Assembly (NCBI RefSeq): GCF_021347895.1
Contig: NC_067120.1
Coordinates: 23,483,361-23,547,360, forward strand
Length of the DNA stretch: 64,000 nucleotides
Direction: 5' to 3'
From: Acanthochromis polyacanthus
Taxonomy: Eukaryota > Chordata > Actinopteri > Pomacentridae
In this document: piece after piece, positions 22,878-37,329 of the stretch
Numbering within the stretch: position 1 is the first letter of the stretch
Layout: every line of letters starts with the position of its first letter
Program-made: the position numbers and the translations under genes
Notes under the pieces: generated by a model
Database searches by the model: none
What the model was told of the DNA's origin: nothing
Seen by the model: the letters and a program-made list of their open reading frames with translations, nothing else

Positions 22878-25800
22878 TACAAAGCAGCCATCACTGTCAT
22901 TATTTACATTAAGCTCATGAAGCACTCGCACATTTCATCCACTTCATATGCGACCCCCTTTATGCATCATATTCTGTAGTTAAATACATATGTTATATCC
23001 TTCTTCCCCCAAATTTTCCAACACACACATACTTCCAACTCCAATCCCCACACTTTGAACCAGGTCAGAGTTGGTGTAATGGCATACCGAGCCTTGCCAG
23101 CACTCCCACCCTCCCCACACAGCCAACACCACCTCCACACCTCACTCTCCTCTTCCCCTTTCCATATCCCCGTCCAGCCTAATTCCTGCCGTAGCCAGCA
23201 CTCCCTGGTTCCTTCATCCCATCAGCCGTGCATAGGGCCAGCTGCCCACAGGTCTCGTGCGTGGCTGCCCCGTCTTAAAGGATCTCCCTGCTGCTAATGC
23301 CACTTAAGCACAAAGCGCTTCAGCAGAGGAAGGCTCAGTGCTGACGGTACCTCCCTGAAGATCAAACATCACCATCCTACTGCCAGCCGCTGACTGGCTG
23401 GCCCTCTTCCCGCTCGGCACACTACGGCAAGCTGCAGGGACAGGGAGGGTGGGGGACACTGTACCATTGCCAGAGACTTTAGGGGCTATAGGAGGCTTCC
23501 AGCAGTAGAGAAAGCAAAGCAAGACTGAAGGTTACTGTGGTGTGATGTGAGGAGATCAGAGATCTCCAGGCCTGTTTGTATTTTTTTTTAATTTGGTCTA
23601 TGTACATTATTAAGGTCGTTCCACTCATCAAATTTCAAGTAATCCATAGCCGAAATACTAAAACATGCAGTTGTTGTTTAAATAGATTTGTCCTGAGACC
23701 AAATCGATGTATTTATTCTTCATATTTCATGACGTTGTCAGCCTTGATTGAATGTCTCACTCTATCTCCTGCAATCCTGTTATGCATATTATCAGGATAA
23801 GACAAATTGTTTTTACTTTTTTCTTTACTTTTTAAAACAAGTAAGTTTGTCCTCTTGGTCAGCAGTAACAGCTAGCTAAATATCTAGCTTTTGTGCCTGA
23901 GAAAAAGCTAACATTAGCATGGAACAACAAATAAAACATTTAATAAAAATGGTCCCATTGATGTGTAAGCTGAGCCAATCAAGCCTTTGATAATCTGATG
24001 AATCTGGAGCAGAAAACTGTAAAAAGGGAAGGCTTACTTGTTAAAATTTTGAAGCCCAATCCTACAGTTCTGGAATGACCCAAGATGCTGAGGATATCCC
24101 TGTTCCTGTTAGAGTGCACTGACTGAATGTTATTTCGACAGATGCAAACCAAAGACAAAGGAAAGCATTTATAGATTCCCTGTACCTTGGCATTTGTACA
24201 GTAGAGGAGACTTTCATTGTCTGGCATACAAAACCCTTTCAAAAGCGAAGCACTGCTGATAGGGATTGAACCCTGGACTCTGATGTAGTGTTTGAGTGCT
24301 TCACCTCTGCACCCTCCTAGCAAATGCGCAATTTTACACCTTCAGGTACAAACTCTTCAAACATTTTCATGGCGTATGTATGTATGGACCTTGTAAAATG
24401 AAACCAAAGCCAACACATTTAATACATGTCTTTGATGAATAGGAAAAACAACTTTCTAAAACTATTTGGAAGAGAAACACAGATGATAAAATTGGGCTAA
24501 TGTGTTCTCTGTGTTCCAGTTACTGACTGCAGCAGGTCTCTGATTTGCTTAGGTGCAATGATAGTTTTGCTTTTTGCAGATAATTGGGCAGCAGTGGTAT
24601 TTATTCAGTGCAGATGGTCCATGCTCCCTCGCCCCTATAAAAGCTGCCACAGTTTCACTGTGTGCCACCTTCGGTTTCTTTAATGTTTTTCTTCATCTAC
24701 ATTTACTTAACTTCACCACTGAGTGAGTGACATAACTTCCAAGACAGAGTTTTGGGCTTGGTTTGGGTACTCACAGTTCCTGCAGCCCATCAATGCTGTT
24801 GCGTGATCACCGTTACATGCTTATCATTATTATTTTGTCTGTTTATGTGTTTTCATGTGAACAAACAGTTCTGCAACTTGCTTCAAAAGTGCTGAATCTT
24901 TTGTGTTTATGTGAAAAATTTGCTTCCTGCCTTCCTGGCGCCTGGTCGTGACTTAGCCACAACACAGGCGTCTTTCCCATCCCCCCCCCCCATCCCGTTC
25001 AGGAAGACCGGCTGCGAGGTCATGGGGTTACAGCCTGTGTAGCAAAAGAGGGACAGTCAATGGTGACACATGGCCAGGCATTCCTGATAGAACATGACTA
25101 ATAGTTCAGAGGTTTTTCATAAGATCAAACCCAAGGAGGAAGCGGGGTCTATAATCAATGTTCCACAAACTAATCCTCCTTGGCACTTTACCCAGATAAA
25201 ACTGGTCTTTTTATGAGTTGTATGTTTTTGCTGCTGCTCTGACAGCAGTGGTTTGTTTTGAAAATGTTTTGTATGGTAATCGAGAATGGAGAAAATGAAA
25301 GCTGCACTGTTCTTTAACAACTATGAAGACAGATGTTGCTGTTATGTAATTTATCAAAGACGCTGTCTGTACGCCTCCAGATAAGCAGAACCATGTTGAA
25401 GCAAGAGTGAGTTCCCTAAACTAAAAGAGCCACATGAAAATTAGATAATTCAATCTCCATGTGGGCAACCAGCAAAAGCTAAAAAAGAACACAGAATCAG
25501 AGAGGAAGGGACCTAATCAAATCAATCAGTTTACCAGAGAGGGATTCCCCCTTCTTTAGTCCTGGTATTGATGGCTTTCCAAACGGGTTGAATCCACTTT
25601 GTGCTATCAGTGGCTGATTGATCTCAGGTCCGGTGGGATGTCTTTGATGTAAAGAACAAAAAGTTCCTATTGGGTTACACAGGTCAGGATTGATGATGCA
25701 TGAAATCAAGGCCTTGGAGAGGGGAAAACAGGAGAAGACTCATCTCCCCATGGGAAAATCAGTGTTTCTCCAATACATGCCATTATACAAAAGCTCTCTG

Positions 25801-26848
25801 GAAAAGCATTTACGTCTACAAAGGCTGGCAAATCATTAGATGAAGGTGAACTTCAAAGCAGACCTCGAGGTTCGGGGTCATCTGCTGTTGGCAAAGCAAG
25901 AACCAAGGTGGGCGGAACTTTTCCGGCATTTTAGGGACCTGACATTCATTTATCTGTGGAGGAAGCAGATAGGAGACATTTCTGACAGCACAGGCCACAT
26001 CATCTGAGGTCTCTGGCTGCTCCTCTCGCTTTCTCTTGTCTGTCATCCCCTTGCTCTCCTCCCTCCCCTCCCTCTCTCCAGACACACTGACAGATGGACC
26101 CATTTGGATGCAGGAGCCAGGAGGGTGAAAGGACTGCACAAAGGAGAGAGAGGGGTGGATCTGGAGGGAAGGAAGCCAGAGGAGAAGGAACAACAACAGC
26201 GATCGCCAGATACAAAGTGTTTCTTCTTGCGGGCAAAGGAGAGCTGTTTGATTCCAGGAATGATGATGAAGGGGGAGAGTCCTGTGCAGGATGAATGGGG
26301 GGGCAGTGTGGGGGCTTCACCAACACCTGGTGGGGATTAGAGGGAGTAGGATGGGTGGGACTGGAGGAAAGGAGGTTTTTTTTTCCTCTCCCTTTGGCAC
26401 GTCACAGATTAGAGGCTTGAAGTGAAGGTTGGGGAAGAAGGCTTTTCCAAAACACTTGCACACATTAACGCAACAGCAGGGTTATTAAAGGTCATTAGTG
26501 CAGTCAGAGGTTCTTTAATTATAACTTGATGTGAAATGACAAACCAATAAGGAAAGGTATACAGTATTTCTTAATCGATAGCAAAACACATGAAAAGAAA
26601 ATGTATGCATCTTTCTATAGTTTTTGACTCCTGACAGGTAAAAGTTAAGCTGTAGATCTTCAAATAAATGCAATAAATAATATCTATTTTGACTAGTGGA
26701 TTAATAAACATCCAGTGTGATCATTTCTGGCTGTAGGTTGGTCTTCTTTACCAATGACACTTTTACAGATTCACAGAAAATTACAATAATATTAAATAAA
26801 GATATTTTCATTTATTTAAAAAAATCATTCTCTTTAAAATTATGAATA
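22878..26848. other. No gene recognised; GC-rich patches
   Basis: 23040-23520 (proline and serine codons on both strands) and 26000-26350 are GC-rich and could be non-coding conserved DNA or untranslated exons. Frames on both strands are short and motif-free. 24210-24320 has a tRNA-like inverted word (GGATTGAACCCTGGAC), perhaps a SINE fragment. Confidence 0.4.
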
Positions 26849-27213
26849 TACACTACTGTCAAAAATCTGAGGTCACCCAGACAATTTCACATTTTCCATG
26901 AAAGCTCACACTTTTAGTCATGTGCTAACATAATTGCACAAGTGTTTTCCAATCATCAATCAGCCTTTCAACACCATTAGCTAACGCAATGTAGCATTAG
27001 GATATAGAGTGTTGCTGGAAATGTTCCTCTGTACCCCTATGTGGATAGTACATTAAAAATCAGCCGTTTCCAGCTAGAATAGTCATTTACCACATTAGCA
27101 ATGCCTAGACTGGATTTCTGATTAGTTTAATGTTAACTTCAATGGGGAAAACTGCTTTTCTTTCAAAAATAAGGACATTTCTACTTGACCCCAAACTTTT
27201 GAACGGTAGTGTA
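26849..27213. mobile_element. MITE copy 2, complete
   Basis: From TACACTACTGTCAAAAATC to AACTTTTGAACGGTAGTGTA, about 365 bp, uninterrupted; the best reference copy in the window. Confidence 0.82.
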
Positions 27214-28144
27214 ATTACTGGAAACAATCAGTTAATAAATTCATATTGGTGCATCTGTAAGAGTCTATTTCTATTTTGTTTGCTTCATTTCTGAAGTGGT
27301 TGTGACAGTTGTTGCTTTCTACCACTCAACACTGTGGAGCAAGTGATCCACCAAGACCACCCAGTGGTTCTGTGTCTAATTTTAGCCAGACTGGGGACTC
27401 GAACAGGCCCTTGATGTGGGCAGAAGATGAGCTTGTTTGGGTGGGAGAGGAGACTTTCCGGGTTACAGCAGAGGATTAGATGCAACTCTGCTGTGCCGAT
27501 GTTGAGTGGAAAGGTCAACAAACCGCCGGGGAGTAGAGAAGAGGCGAGCTGCGACACCAAATCCTTGCTTATTAAAGTCGTACCCTTGAGCACGTTCACA
27601 CTGTGGAGCTAAAGCAAAAGGTAGAGGAAGATTGTCGGGGGCTGTGCAGTTGTGTTTGACTCTTGCACCTCTGCTTTCATGGAAATGGTTTGTCACAAAA
27701 GCAGAGGCACAGATTCCTATGGGTTTTGTGATACATCAGTTACTGGCATTGTGTTGCAATGGGAGGAAAGGATCAGTAGGGGTGGGGAGGAGAGAGGTTA
27801 GGAGGTGGAGAAGGGGTGGGGGTGGGGGGGACGCACATTTCAGATTGTTGAGCAGAGATTAACCTGTCTTTTACAATGTCTGCAAGCAGCCTGCCCAGAC
27901 CAAGCCGGCAGCACATTGCACATCGTGCACCCACATTTTGTGTTTTTATTTATATTTTAATGGGATGATTCACAGTCAGACCTCTGCAGAGAACACATCT
28001 TATTGCGTAAGGAGAATGACGGTTGTATTTTTGGTTGTGGCAGTGATGCACAGCAAGGTTGTTGACGTATGTAAAAGCACACACGCACAGAAAAAAGACT
28101 TGACTCTCTTTTTAAGGTTAACCCAAATTTATACTGTACGTCAT
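27214..28144. other. No gene recognised
   Basis: 27380-27860 is GC-rich with a G-run (GGGGTGGGGGTGGGGGGG-like) near 27815; short frames only. Confidence 0.4.
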
Positions 28145-28600
28145 ACACCAATATGCCTGAACATTAAAACCACTTGCGTATTACATATCTATCAAAGCAG
28201 CTCTGAATGCTTGGGGCATAGACCCGGGACCTCTGGGGGGTGTCCTGGTGTATCTGGCAGCTTTATATTTGCAGGTGGTTGTGTGGGCTGCTGGATGGGA
28301 CCTCTTTGGATCAGGCTTATTTTGATGCATTCCATGGACGCCTGGTTAGATTAGGATCTGGTAAGTTTTTAGGTCTGGTCAATGTCTTGGTCTTTTTGTC
28401 GTATTCCTCCAGTCTATCTGGAGAAGGTTTTACAGTAAAGCAAGACTCATGAGAGGTTATGCTTGATCTGGAACAATGTCTAGATGGGTGGTACATGTCA
28501 AAGTAGCATCCAAGACAGCCAGGATCCAAGCCTGAGATGTTGTATCGAGATGATCAGTGGTCTGACTACAATAGTCTCTCTTAGCTAGCCCATTCCACAG
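28145..28600. mobile_element. DNA transposon relic (ACCAATATGCCTGAACATTA end)
   Basis: Recognisable from an end sequence and interior words (ATCTGGCAGC, TTAGATTAGGATCTGGTAAG, AACAATGTCTAGATGGGTGG, TACATGTCAAAGTAGCATCC) that recur in fish genomes in the same order. No open frame and no second end. Confidence 0.5.
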
Positions 28601-29492
28601 CTAGCCCATAACAGTCTGACTGCACCTCAGCATCATTGTGGTACAAGCAGAAAAATAGCGTTTATATTCCTTTAAACCAATCACAGTTGTTTTTGGCAGA
28701 GCTAAATGAAGGATATGGCTGCTAGCTATGAGTAGAATTGTTTTGGTGGACTATTTGCACGAAGGGATGCGAGCACTGTCACTGAATTGGATAATCCACT
28801 CAAAACAACTAGCAGGGCTGCCTTACTGAACAACAAACATCCCAGCAAAATATGAAATTTTGAGTGTGGTCGGCTGCTGCTGAGAGGTTGTTGTCATTTC
28901 CTGTACAAAAGAAGAATTTGTAAACTGCAAGATTCAGATAGCAGAGGAGTAAGGAAAGAGCCATCTGGAATGAGAGGCCAATGACAGGCTTGTACCCGCA
29001 GTCTACATCCAGTGAATCAGTTTTAGTGTTCTGGCTTCCTGGTGTCGTAAGTCACAGCAAACTGCATAAGATGGCACTATGAGGATGGATACTGGTGAGA
29101 GCGGTTCACAAATAGCAGTGAAAACAGACAGGTGTCCTGCAAATCCACTCAGTAAAGTACGTAAAGCAGCTGGAGGGATAAGAGAAGGAGAAAGAAACAA
29201 GGGATCAGGACAGGTTGAAGTCAGGAGACACTGCTGTCACATACTGGGAAGTGGGCTACACCAGAGGTGCGTTGTGGGAGCTGACCCAGAGGCACGAAAA
29301 TGCTGAATAGTGGGCTTTAGCTTAGTGTGGTGCTAAAAGTACTCGAAAGGGTAAAGTGACTTGCAACATCCATTCAGAAATCCCAGAGACGGCAGACTTA
29401 TAAAAATACCAACCTATTTTTCCAGTGAGCTGTAGAGAAAATCCTCAGCACTTGGTTTATGCTGAATAATAACACTAGTGATCATTGCTAAG

Positions 29493-29497
<5 letters not shown>
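28601..29497. other. No gene recognised
   Basis: No domain, no repeat match within the window. Confidence 0.4.

Positions 29498-29535
<38 letters not shown>
29498..29535. repeat. AT microsatellite
   Basis: About 19 AT units followed by a T-run. Confidence 0.95.
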
Positions 29536-29542
<7 letters not shown>

Positions 29543-29553
29543 TTCAGTTAGTA

Positions 29554-30221
29554 TACAGGGTGTCCCTAAAGTCTGGACACATTGGAAATCTCATTAAGTG
29601 TTTTTTTTTTTTTTTTGCTATCACACATAAAATATGGCTTTACTGAAGGAAGAAAGGAAGAAAGAGTTGAACTGGTACTTCTCAGTGGACGTGAAAGATG
29701 GATATATCAAAATATAGGAAGGACAGTCATCACATGCGTTGTGACGGTTGTCCTTCTTCCTGTTTTTTTATCTGTATTTTTTTCTGTTTTTATTTGTATT
29801 CTGTTTTTATCTGTAATTGTGCTGAAAGAGAGCACCCAATTTCATTGTTGAACATAACAATGACAAAGTGATTTGTGATTCGTGGAAGTGATTTTTTGGG
29901 GGCGAGCATGAATTTTTGCCATCAATTCTTTAGTTTCGGCTGATACATTTGGTCGTCCAGAACAGGGTTTGCCCATGACACTGCCTGTTTCTTTAAATGT
30001 TTTTACCACCTTCCTCACTGTGGAAAAGCCAAATGGAATCCTTCTTGGATGACATGTATTAATTTCATCCGCAATCTTTCAATATGTCCATCCTTCACAT
30101 TCTCTGGAAAGGACCAATTCAACTCTTTCTTCTTTTGACAAAGCCATATTTAATTTGTAGACCCCCAAAAAATTATAGGTAATGCAATTTTCTATGTGTC
30201 CAGCTTTTAGGATACCCTGTA
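29554..30221. mobile_element. Mariner-type derivative with head-to-head 5' halves
   Basis: Left TIR TACAGGGTGTCCCTAAAGTC; right TIR inverted TACAGGGTATCCTAAAAGC. The plus strand at 29633 and the minus strand at about 30149 both begin ATGGCTTT, followed by related GAAAGAGTTGAA(C/T)TGGT. The right half reads a mariner N-terminus on the minus strand (FGFSTVRKVVKTFKETGS, SGRPNVSAETKELM). Confidence 0.75.
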
Positions 30222-31285
30222 GACCAGAATCTTGCTTGCTGAGACTCTAATCAAAACTGTCAGGCTATTTGAAGTAAATTTTTTGTTTGTTCTGTTGCTG
30301 TTGCTTGAACAGCATCTCCTCCTTTTGTCTCGCGCCTTGTGTGGTGTCTTTTTTCCCCCACCCTGCCACCACCTCAGATAAAACCTATCTCACTCACTTA
30401 TACCATCTTTCACGCACTGTGTGAATGAAAGCAAAGCTGTGAACATGTCCCGTCTTTTGTACATGTGCTCCCCTTACTGATTAAATCAATTCTTATTCTT
30501 CAATATGCATGGAGATCCAAGGGGTGTGTAGAATTACAGAACGTAACCTGCTGTGACGTGGGATGTGTGACGCTCTGCTGTCCTCAGGAACCGGCTGTGA
30601 CAGCAGGCTTAGAGCAAAATCTATTAACCAGGAGAGGATTCTCACGTCTGCAGCCAAACACATGACAGAACAGACACATGGAGAACTGTTGGGAGAAGGG
30701 CATAGTGACACAGTTACTCACATGAACAGAGAGAGTATCACGCTTTTGGGATCTGCCAGCCCGTCTGTCAAACGCACAGCTGAAGGTGACGTGTGAGAGA
30801 TCTGTTTTTGACATGCAGATAAAAGCTTAGACAAACACTTTTACATTGGACTAGTTTATTACACTAGGCGCATTAAAAGCATTGTCATGTGTAGTAATCA
30901 AGACTATAACGACTTTCTGTATCTGGCACAGTGCCTACATGTACCAGCACACACGCTGAGATTATTAATGGTTAGCTGGTGAGCATGTTTACCTGACCGG
31001 GTAAGCTTCTTATGACATCTGTCAACTGAAGGAAAGTGTCCAGGAAGTCTGTGAATCAGTAGCTTAGAGCTGCATGCGTTGACTATATTCATGAACCATC
31101 CATTATTAACCATTCATATTCATGTCTTTTTCAATTAACTGATCTTAAGGTCAAATAAAGTCAAACAATAGTGAAATATCAACAGTGACATCAGTGTTGT
31201 GTCTACTCCCAGAGGTATGTCGCCTTGGATTATAGCATCTGCTAAATGGCATTTTAAATTGTAAAACTGTAAATACATCTTTGGA
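30222..31285. other. No gene recognised
   Basis: Overlapping short frames on both strands at 30490-30810; none carries a motif. Confidence 0.4.
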
Positions 31286-31660
31286 TGGGGGCTACACAGT
31301 GGCTTGATGTTTAGCACTTTTGCCTTGCAGCGAGAGGATCCCCGGTTCACATCCCAGCCTTCCCAGGATCTTTCTGCATGGAATTTGCATGTTCTCTATG
31401 TGCATGTGTAGGTTTTTTCTGGGTAGTCTGGCTTCCTCCCACAGTCCAAAAACATGCTGAGGTTAATTGGTGATTCTAAATTGTCCAGAGGTGTGAATGT
31501 GAGTGTGATTGTTTGTCTCTATATGCAGCCCTGTGATAGACAGGTGACCTGTCCAGGTGTCCTGTGCCGTCACTCGAAGTCAGCTGGTATAGACTCCAGC
31601 CAACCCCGGCAACCCTAATGAGGATTAAGCGGTGTACAGATAATGGATGGATGGATCTAT
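31286..31660 (+). mobile_element. Same short interspersed element, plus orientation
   Basis: TTTAGCACTTTTGCCTTGCA near 31311, CTTCCTCCCACAGTCCAAAA, and a GGATGGATGG end. This is the reverse complement of the copy at 22505-22877 in order. Confidence 0.8.
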
Positions 31661-32677
<1,017 letters not shown>

Positions 32678-32821
32678 AAGGCCATTATTTCAGTTACTTC
32701 AGCTACAGTTCCTCTAACGGTGACTAGATGGTGTTTCCAAGAAAATGTGGATAATACGGACATGATTAACGCTCTTATCTCCAGAAGCACAAAGTCAACA
32801 GACTCTCCTAACACACAATGA

Positions 32822-33315
32822 AGGCAAGGAAAGTTTATTTGTTTAGCACAATTCATTCTCAAGGCAATTCAAGGTGCTTGACAATGGCAAAGAAATATAT
32901 TCAGAAAAATGATTTAAAGGTAGACTTACATTAAAATCATAAAAATAATACATAAAAGTAGACATAAAGATCATAAAAGTGCATTAAAAGTCAAGAAAAT
33001 AGGTTTAGCATCTAAGAGAAAGCTTAAGTAAACAATATGGTTTTCAGGCCTGGTTTGAAAGAGCCGACAGTTTGAGCAGACCTCAGGTGTTCAGGAAGTT
33101 TGTTCTACAGGTGAGGAGCATAATAGCTGAATGCTGCTTCACTATTTTTTGGTTTTTGGTTCTGGTTCTGGTAACACGCAGTAAACATGTCTCTGATGAC
33201 CTGAGGGCTCTGGATGCTTCATATAGAGCTAATCAGTTCATGTAGTATTTTAGTCCAAGACCATTCAGTGCTTTGTACACCAGGAGTAAGATTATAAACT
33301 CTATCCTTTGAAATA
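32822..33315. repeat. L2-like or SINE-type repeat fragment
   Basis: GTTTATTTGTTTAGCACAAT, CAGGTGTTCAGGAAGTTTGT, GTGAGGAGCATAATAGCTGA and ATTCAGTGCTTTGTACACCA are dispersed fish-repeat words in their usual order. Confidence 0.5.
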
Positions 33316-34797
33316 AATACACATTAGAGGCCATGACTGACCTGGCAGGTTGTGGACGGCAGCGAGGGAAGGATGTGTGTCCCGCTAGAAAGACCTTCGA
33401 CCCACATGGCCCCGGACCAATAACGTAGCAGGATGTCAGGAAGTCCACCACTTCCTTATCTGAGCAGCGGAGACGAACTGTTCCCAAGTTTTGTCCCTTA
33501 TTCCAGAGAAAAAGGAACCAGATAAAACAACTGAGAACTGAGCCATGTCGGAAGCCCGGCAGCATTTGGAGGAAGGGAGTTGGAAAGATTTATATTTTGT
33601 TTTATGGGTTTTGTTTTGTTTTAGCTTTCTGGGAAGAAGTCAGAAAATAGTGAGACGTAGGTCAGTCTCTGAATGAATTTTAAGGTCCTTAGTGTGCAAA
33701 GTCTCAGGCCTCATATTGTGATTCTGGTACTTTGCTTAAAAGTTCCTCACCAATGAGAGCTTTCAATTACTCAATTCTACTCTTAAAGATAAACCTGCAT
33801 CCCTGTCAGTGTCTGTACTACAACTCCCAACCTGATGTAAAATGCTTGATTAAGCTTCAGTCGAACAGCATCAATATTTCAGTCAGTGAGCAGTTATACA
33901 TGTCAAGATATCCAAATCCCCTCCTCAGAAAAATAACTGGTATGGCAGTTTGAGCTGTAAATACAGACTTTGGATGACCTTCATGTCTTCCTTAACACTA
34001 GCAAACCAAGGAGTGGGCCAGTTTGTACATATCACTATTGAATCCAGAGAAGGGTCATTTGACCCTAATCAGCATATCTTTTGTGAGCATTGAGGTCCTT
34101 AATGCCACTGCAAGGTAGATCTAACTACAACCACTCTGCCAGATCTATTCATCTACAGTCCTTGGGTTCAGCATGTTCCCCAGTAAGCACTGATGCAGAA
34201 ATTTGCAACACAAAAGACTTTCAGATGTCTACATTTGAAAATGACAGTCTTGTCTAGTTGAATCTGGGCCTGGGTGGTGAAACAATAACAACATGTACCC
34301 GAGAGAGATACTTATTAATACTAGTTAGAACATTGCCAGCTACAATTTTCAATAGTTTTACTGAAATGCATAAGATGCAAACCATTATGAAAACATGTAA
34401 CAAAGACACAAAGTGAAGTTGCATGAACAAACTTCAAACATGTTCCGCCCTGGCTCATCAACAGTCTCGATAATGTAGGAGTTAGCCTGCTCTATGCTTG
34501 TTATTACTATATTTAACAATTTCTTTAAAGATTCCCTATCTATTGGATCTTATTTGTGTTCAGTCAGTTCACCTCAAAGCTGATTTTACTTGCTTTCTTT
34601 ATTTAATGTATATAGAGTTGAGATCTTCTCTTTATCCTGAGTTATTTTTTATTCAAGTGCCCACACTTACTTGCCTGTGTTGATTTTATGTTGATATTAG
34701 TTGTATTACCTGTCTGCCATGGAAGGCTGAATTATTAATTGTAAAGTAATTTGATTCATTTCGAATTAAAAGTTTTTCCTCTGGTTTTTATTGAAAG
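33316..34797. other. No gene recognised
   Basis: 33316-33600 is GC-richer and may be an insertion in the preceding repeat, because repeat-like TTTTAAGGTCCTTAGTGTGC follows near 33680. Confidence 0.35.
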
Positions 34798-35268
34798 TAT
34801 ACTACTGGTCAAAAGTTTTCGAACACCCCAATATTTCCTGTTTTTTGTTGGAAATTATGCAAGTTGATGCCTCATTGTATTCTGAAATGGAAGCATAGAA
34901 CAAATAAACAAATGAAGTAAAAAAAAAATCAATTTAGAAACCAAAATGTATTCAAAACTCTTGACTCACCAAAGTAGCCACTTTTGACAGATATATCAGC
35001 TGAACACACTCGTGGCATTCTTTCCACAATGGAAATCAAATATTCTTCAGAAAGTTCTTCCCAACTCTGTTGAAGAAGTTTGCATAAATGTGTGGCACTT
35101 GTAGGTTGCTTTGCTTTCACTCTTCTGTCCAGACTTCTTACTACAACCACTATTAAGCTGTGCTTGAAGCTGCTGACTCTCTGAAACATGTCTTCTGATT
35201 CTGTTGTGATTTTGGGTCTTCTGGACAGGAAAAATTTGGGCATTCTAAAACTTTTGACCAGTAGTGCA
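34798..35268. mobile_element. Tc1-like non-autonomous element
   Basis: TATACTACTGGTCAAAAGTT at the left and AACTTTTGACCAGTAGTGCA inverted at the right. The interior on the minus strand still suggests eroded transposase (SRRPKITTESEDMFQRV), but no full frame remains. Confidence 0.75.
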
Positions 35269-35772
35269 AGTCATTGAATATTATCAGTAATTACTGATAT
35301 TCAGTAAAATGAAACATTCGTCATAACAGATTTTTCAGCTACATCACCCAGCCCTCTGTGAAATGGTGATCATATTAAACCTGATTTAGCACAGCTCTAA
35401 CCAGGACTTATGCACGTCTTTTGACCTGTAAATCACTAAGTCAGTGTTCAGTGCGTCTCTTGTTTGGTTGATAAAGCTCAAGCTTTCTTAGGGAGCTACA
35501 TTCCCCTTTGTAGCAGCACAGACTGCAGAGTGAACAGACAGCAAAACTCATTCAGGAAATATCCTATGATCTTTAAAACTGGACATGTGACGTAAATATC
35601 TTAACCAAAGGTATGCAAGTAAGAAATGGCATCTAGTGTAAACAGTTAATTAGTTTTTTTTTTTAATTGGTCAGCACCATTGGGATTTAGTTAAAGAACT
35701 CTATTGTTGCCTTTTGTGACTTATTGGACTCCAACATACTGTAGTTACGAATCTCAACTACATACACATGCC

Positions 35773-37321
35773 CAGTGTTGGGCAGTAACGTCACTACAAA
35801 TAGCGTCGTTAGTAGTTTAACTACATTTTTCTGTAACGACGTGGTAGCGTCGTTGTTTACAAAATCAAAAAACATTTCAACAGCTTAGCTAATCTTTTGG
35901 TCATGTAGCGCGGTAGCGAACGCAAAAAGCTACATTTTAAAATGATGAATGTTGAACTGCTTGAAGCGGAGCTTTCTGCTCTGCTGCAGTGTCATCTCAC
36001 ACTTTTAAGGATCAGACAGTGACATCCTCTCCAAACGCCGACATGTCTGTGTCGACCAATAGAAGCGGAGGAACTGTTGATGTCGTCATTCAACAATCCC
36101 TTCCTGCGACTTCACTGGATCCACACACACAGACGCTCGCTTCAGTTAACTGAGAGATGGCAGAGAAGGAGTCACAGTCACCGTGGCCCTACCTAAATAG
36201 TTATCAGTTTTTGTGAAAAAAACGGAGAAAAGTTGTTTTCAGATGCCTACTGTGCCAGCCCAAGGCGAAGTTTCTGTCAACTTCAAAGACGTCAAATACA
36301 AATCAGAGAACCCATATACAGGTGACGCTGGGCTGGGTGACTACCGAATATGCACAACCAGCAGCAGTTAGCTAACCACCACATGTCAACCGCAGTATAA
36401 GATGCACACACAAACGAGCTACTTTTCAACATCTAAAATTCGCGTGGCAGTAAATTAATTAAATTAAGCGTAAGGTTGTGGTGGCAGTGTGTGAATATGT
36501 ATAAATTGGGGGATTAAATAAACTGATACATATAGGAGGGAAGAGGTATGGGAGAAAACGAGGTAACAGTAAAACCAAAATCTGTCTTCTTCAGTATTAC
36601 TGTTAACACTAATGAGCAAATGGCTGAAAAAAATAACAGAAAGGGAAACAAAAGTGATGGCATAAATAATTAAATATCTTAATCTTACACTCACGACCAA
36701 AATTGAGTTAAGTAGTAGTGGATACAGCACTTTGGGAAAGCATTGAATGATTTTACATAGATATTAGACTTAAGAAATAAAACTTGATTTAATACCCAAC
36801 GTGAATACCCAAATTATGTATAAAATTGTCTTACTATAATATTGCTTACTTTATATGGAAATGATATCAAATGTAACCTATTATACCCTCCAATGTAAGT
36901 GGTGTGTTAATATAAGCTACTGCAACTTAATTATCAGATACATTATGTCTGCAATACAAACTAAAAAGAAAATCAAAACAATGATTTCTAATGTAAAAAG
37001 GTTGATTCATTTTAAATATAGCTCCACATATTCCTCAGTGTATCAATTTACTAAGTTTGGAGCACTGAGAACAAAAATGATGGTTTAATAATAAACAAGT
37101 CAGCATTTTCTTGTCTCCGTTTGACTGACTTCATTAGTCCCTGAAATTTTTTGGTAAGAAAAAAAAGTAACTTGAATGTATTAAGCTACTTTGGCCGTAT
37201 TGCTGTAGCTTAGCTTGCTACATTTCTGTGGGTCATAGCTTCAGTGTAGTGAAGCTTGATTTAACACAGAGTAGCTGGTAGCTTAGCTCATTACAGTTTC
37301 CAAGTAGCTTGCCCAACACTG
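35773..37321 (+). mobile_element. Non-autonomous hAT element, perfect 8-bp TSD
   Basis: Termini CAGTGTTGGGC at 35773 and GCCCAACACTG ending 37321; flanks CACATGCC on both sides (35765-35772, 37322-37329). CAGTGTTGGG ends with 8-bp duplications are typical of vertebrate hAT elements. The interior keeps only a 5' coding relic and AT-rich filler. Confidence 0.92.
36157..36321 (+). pseudogene. BED-type zinc-finger relic of a hAT transposase
   Basis: From ATG 36157: MAEKESQSPWPYLNSY, a TGA, then in the same frame VVFRCLLCQPKAKFL, STSKTSNTNQRTHIQ. FRCLLC with a later THI.. fits the BED finger used by hAT transposases for end binding. The rest of the transposase is missing. Confidence 0.75.
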
Positions 37322-37329
37322 CACATGCC

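Noticed and set aside
23055..23522. Coding exon in the GC-rich block
   Set aside because: Pro/Ser-rich frames on both strands without splice borders or domain; could be untranslated or regulatory.
26000..26340. Overlapping open frames on both strands in GC-rich DNA
   Set aside because: Compositional; overlapping frames in both directions, none with a recognisable motif.
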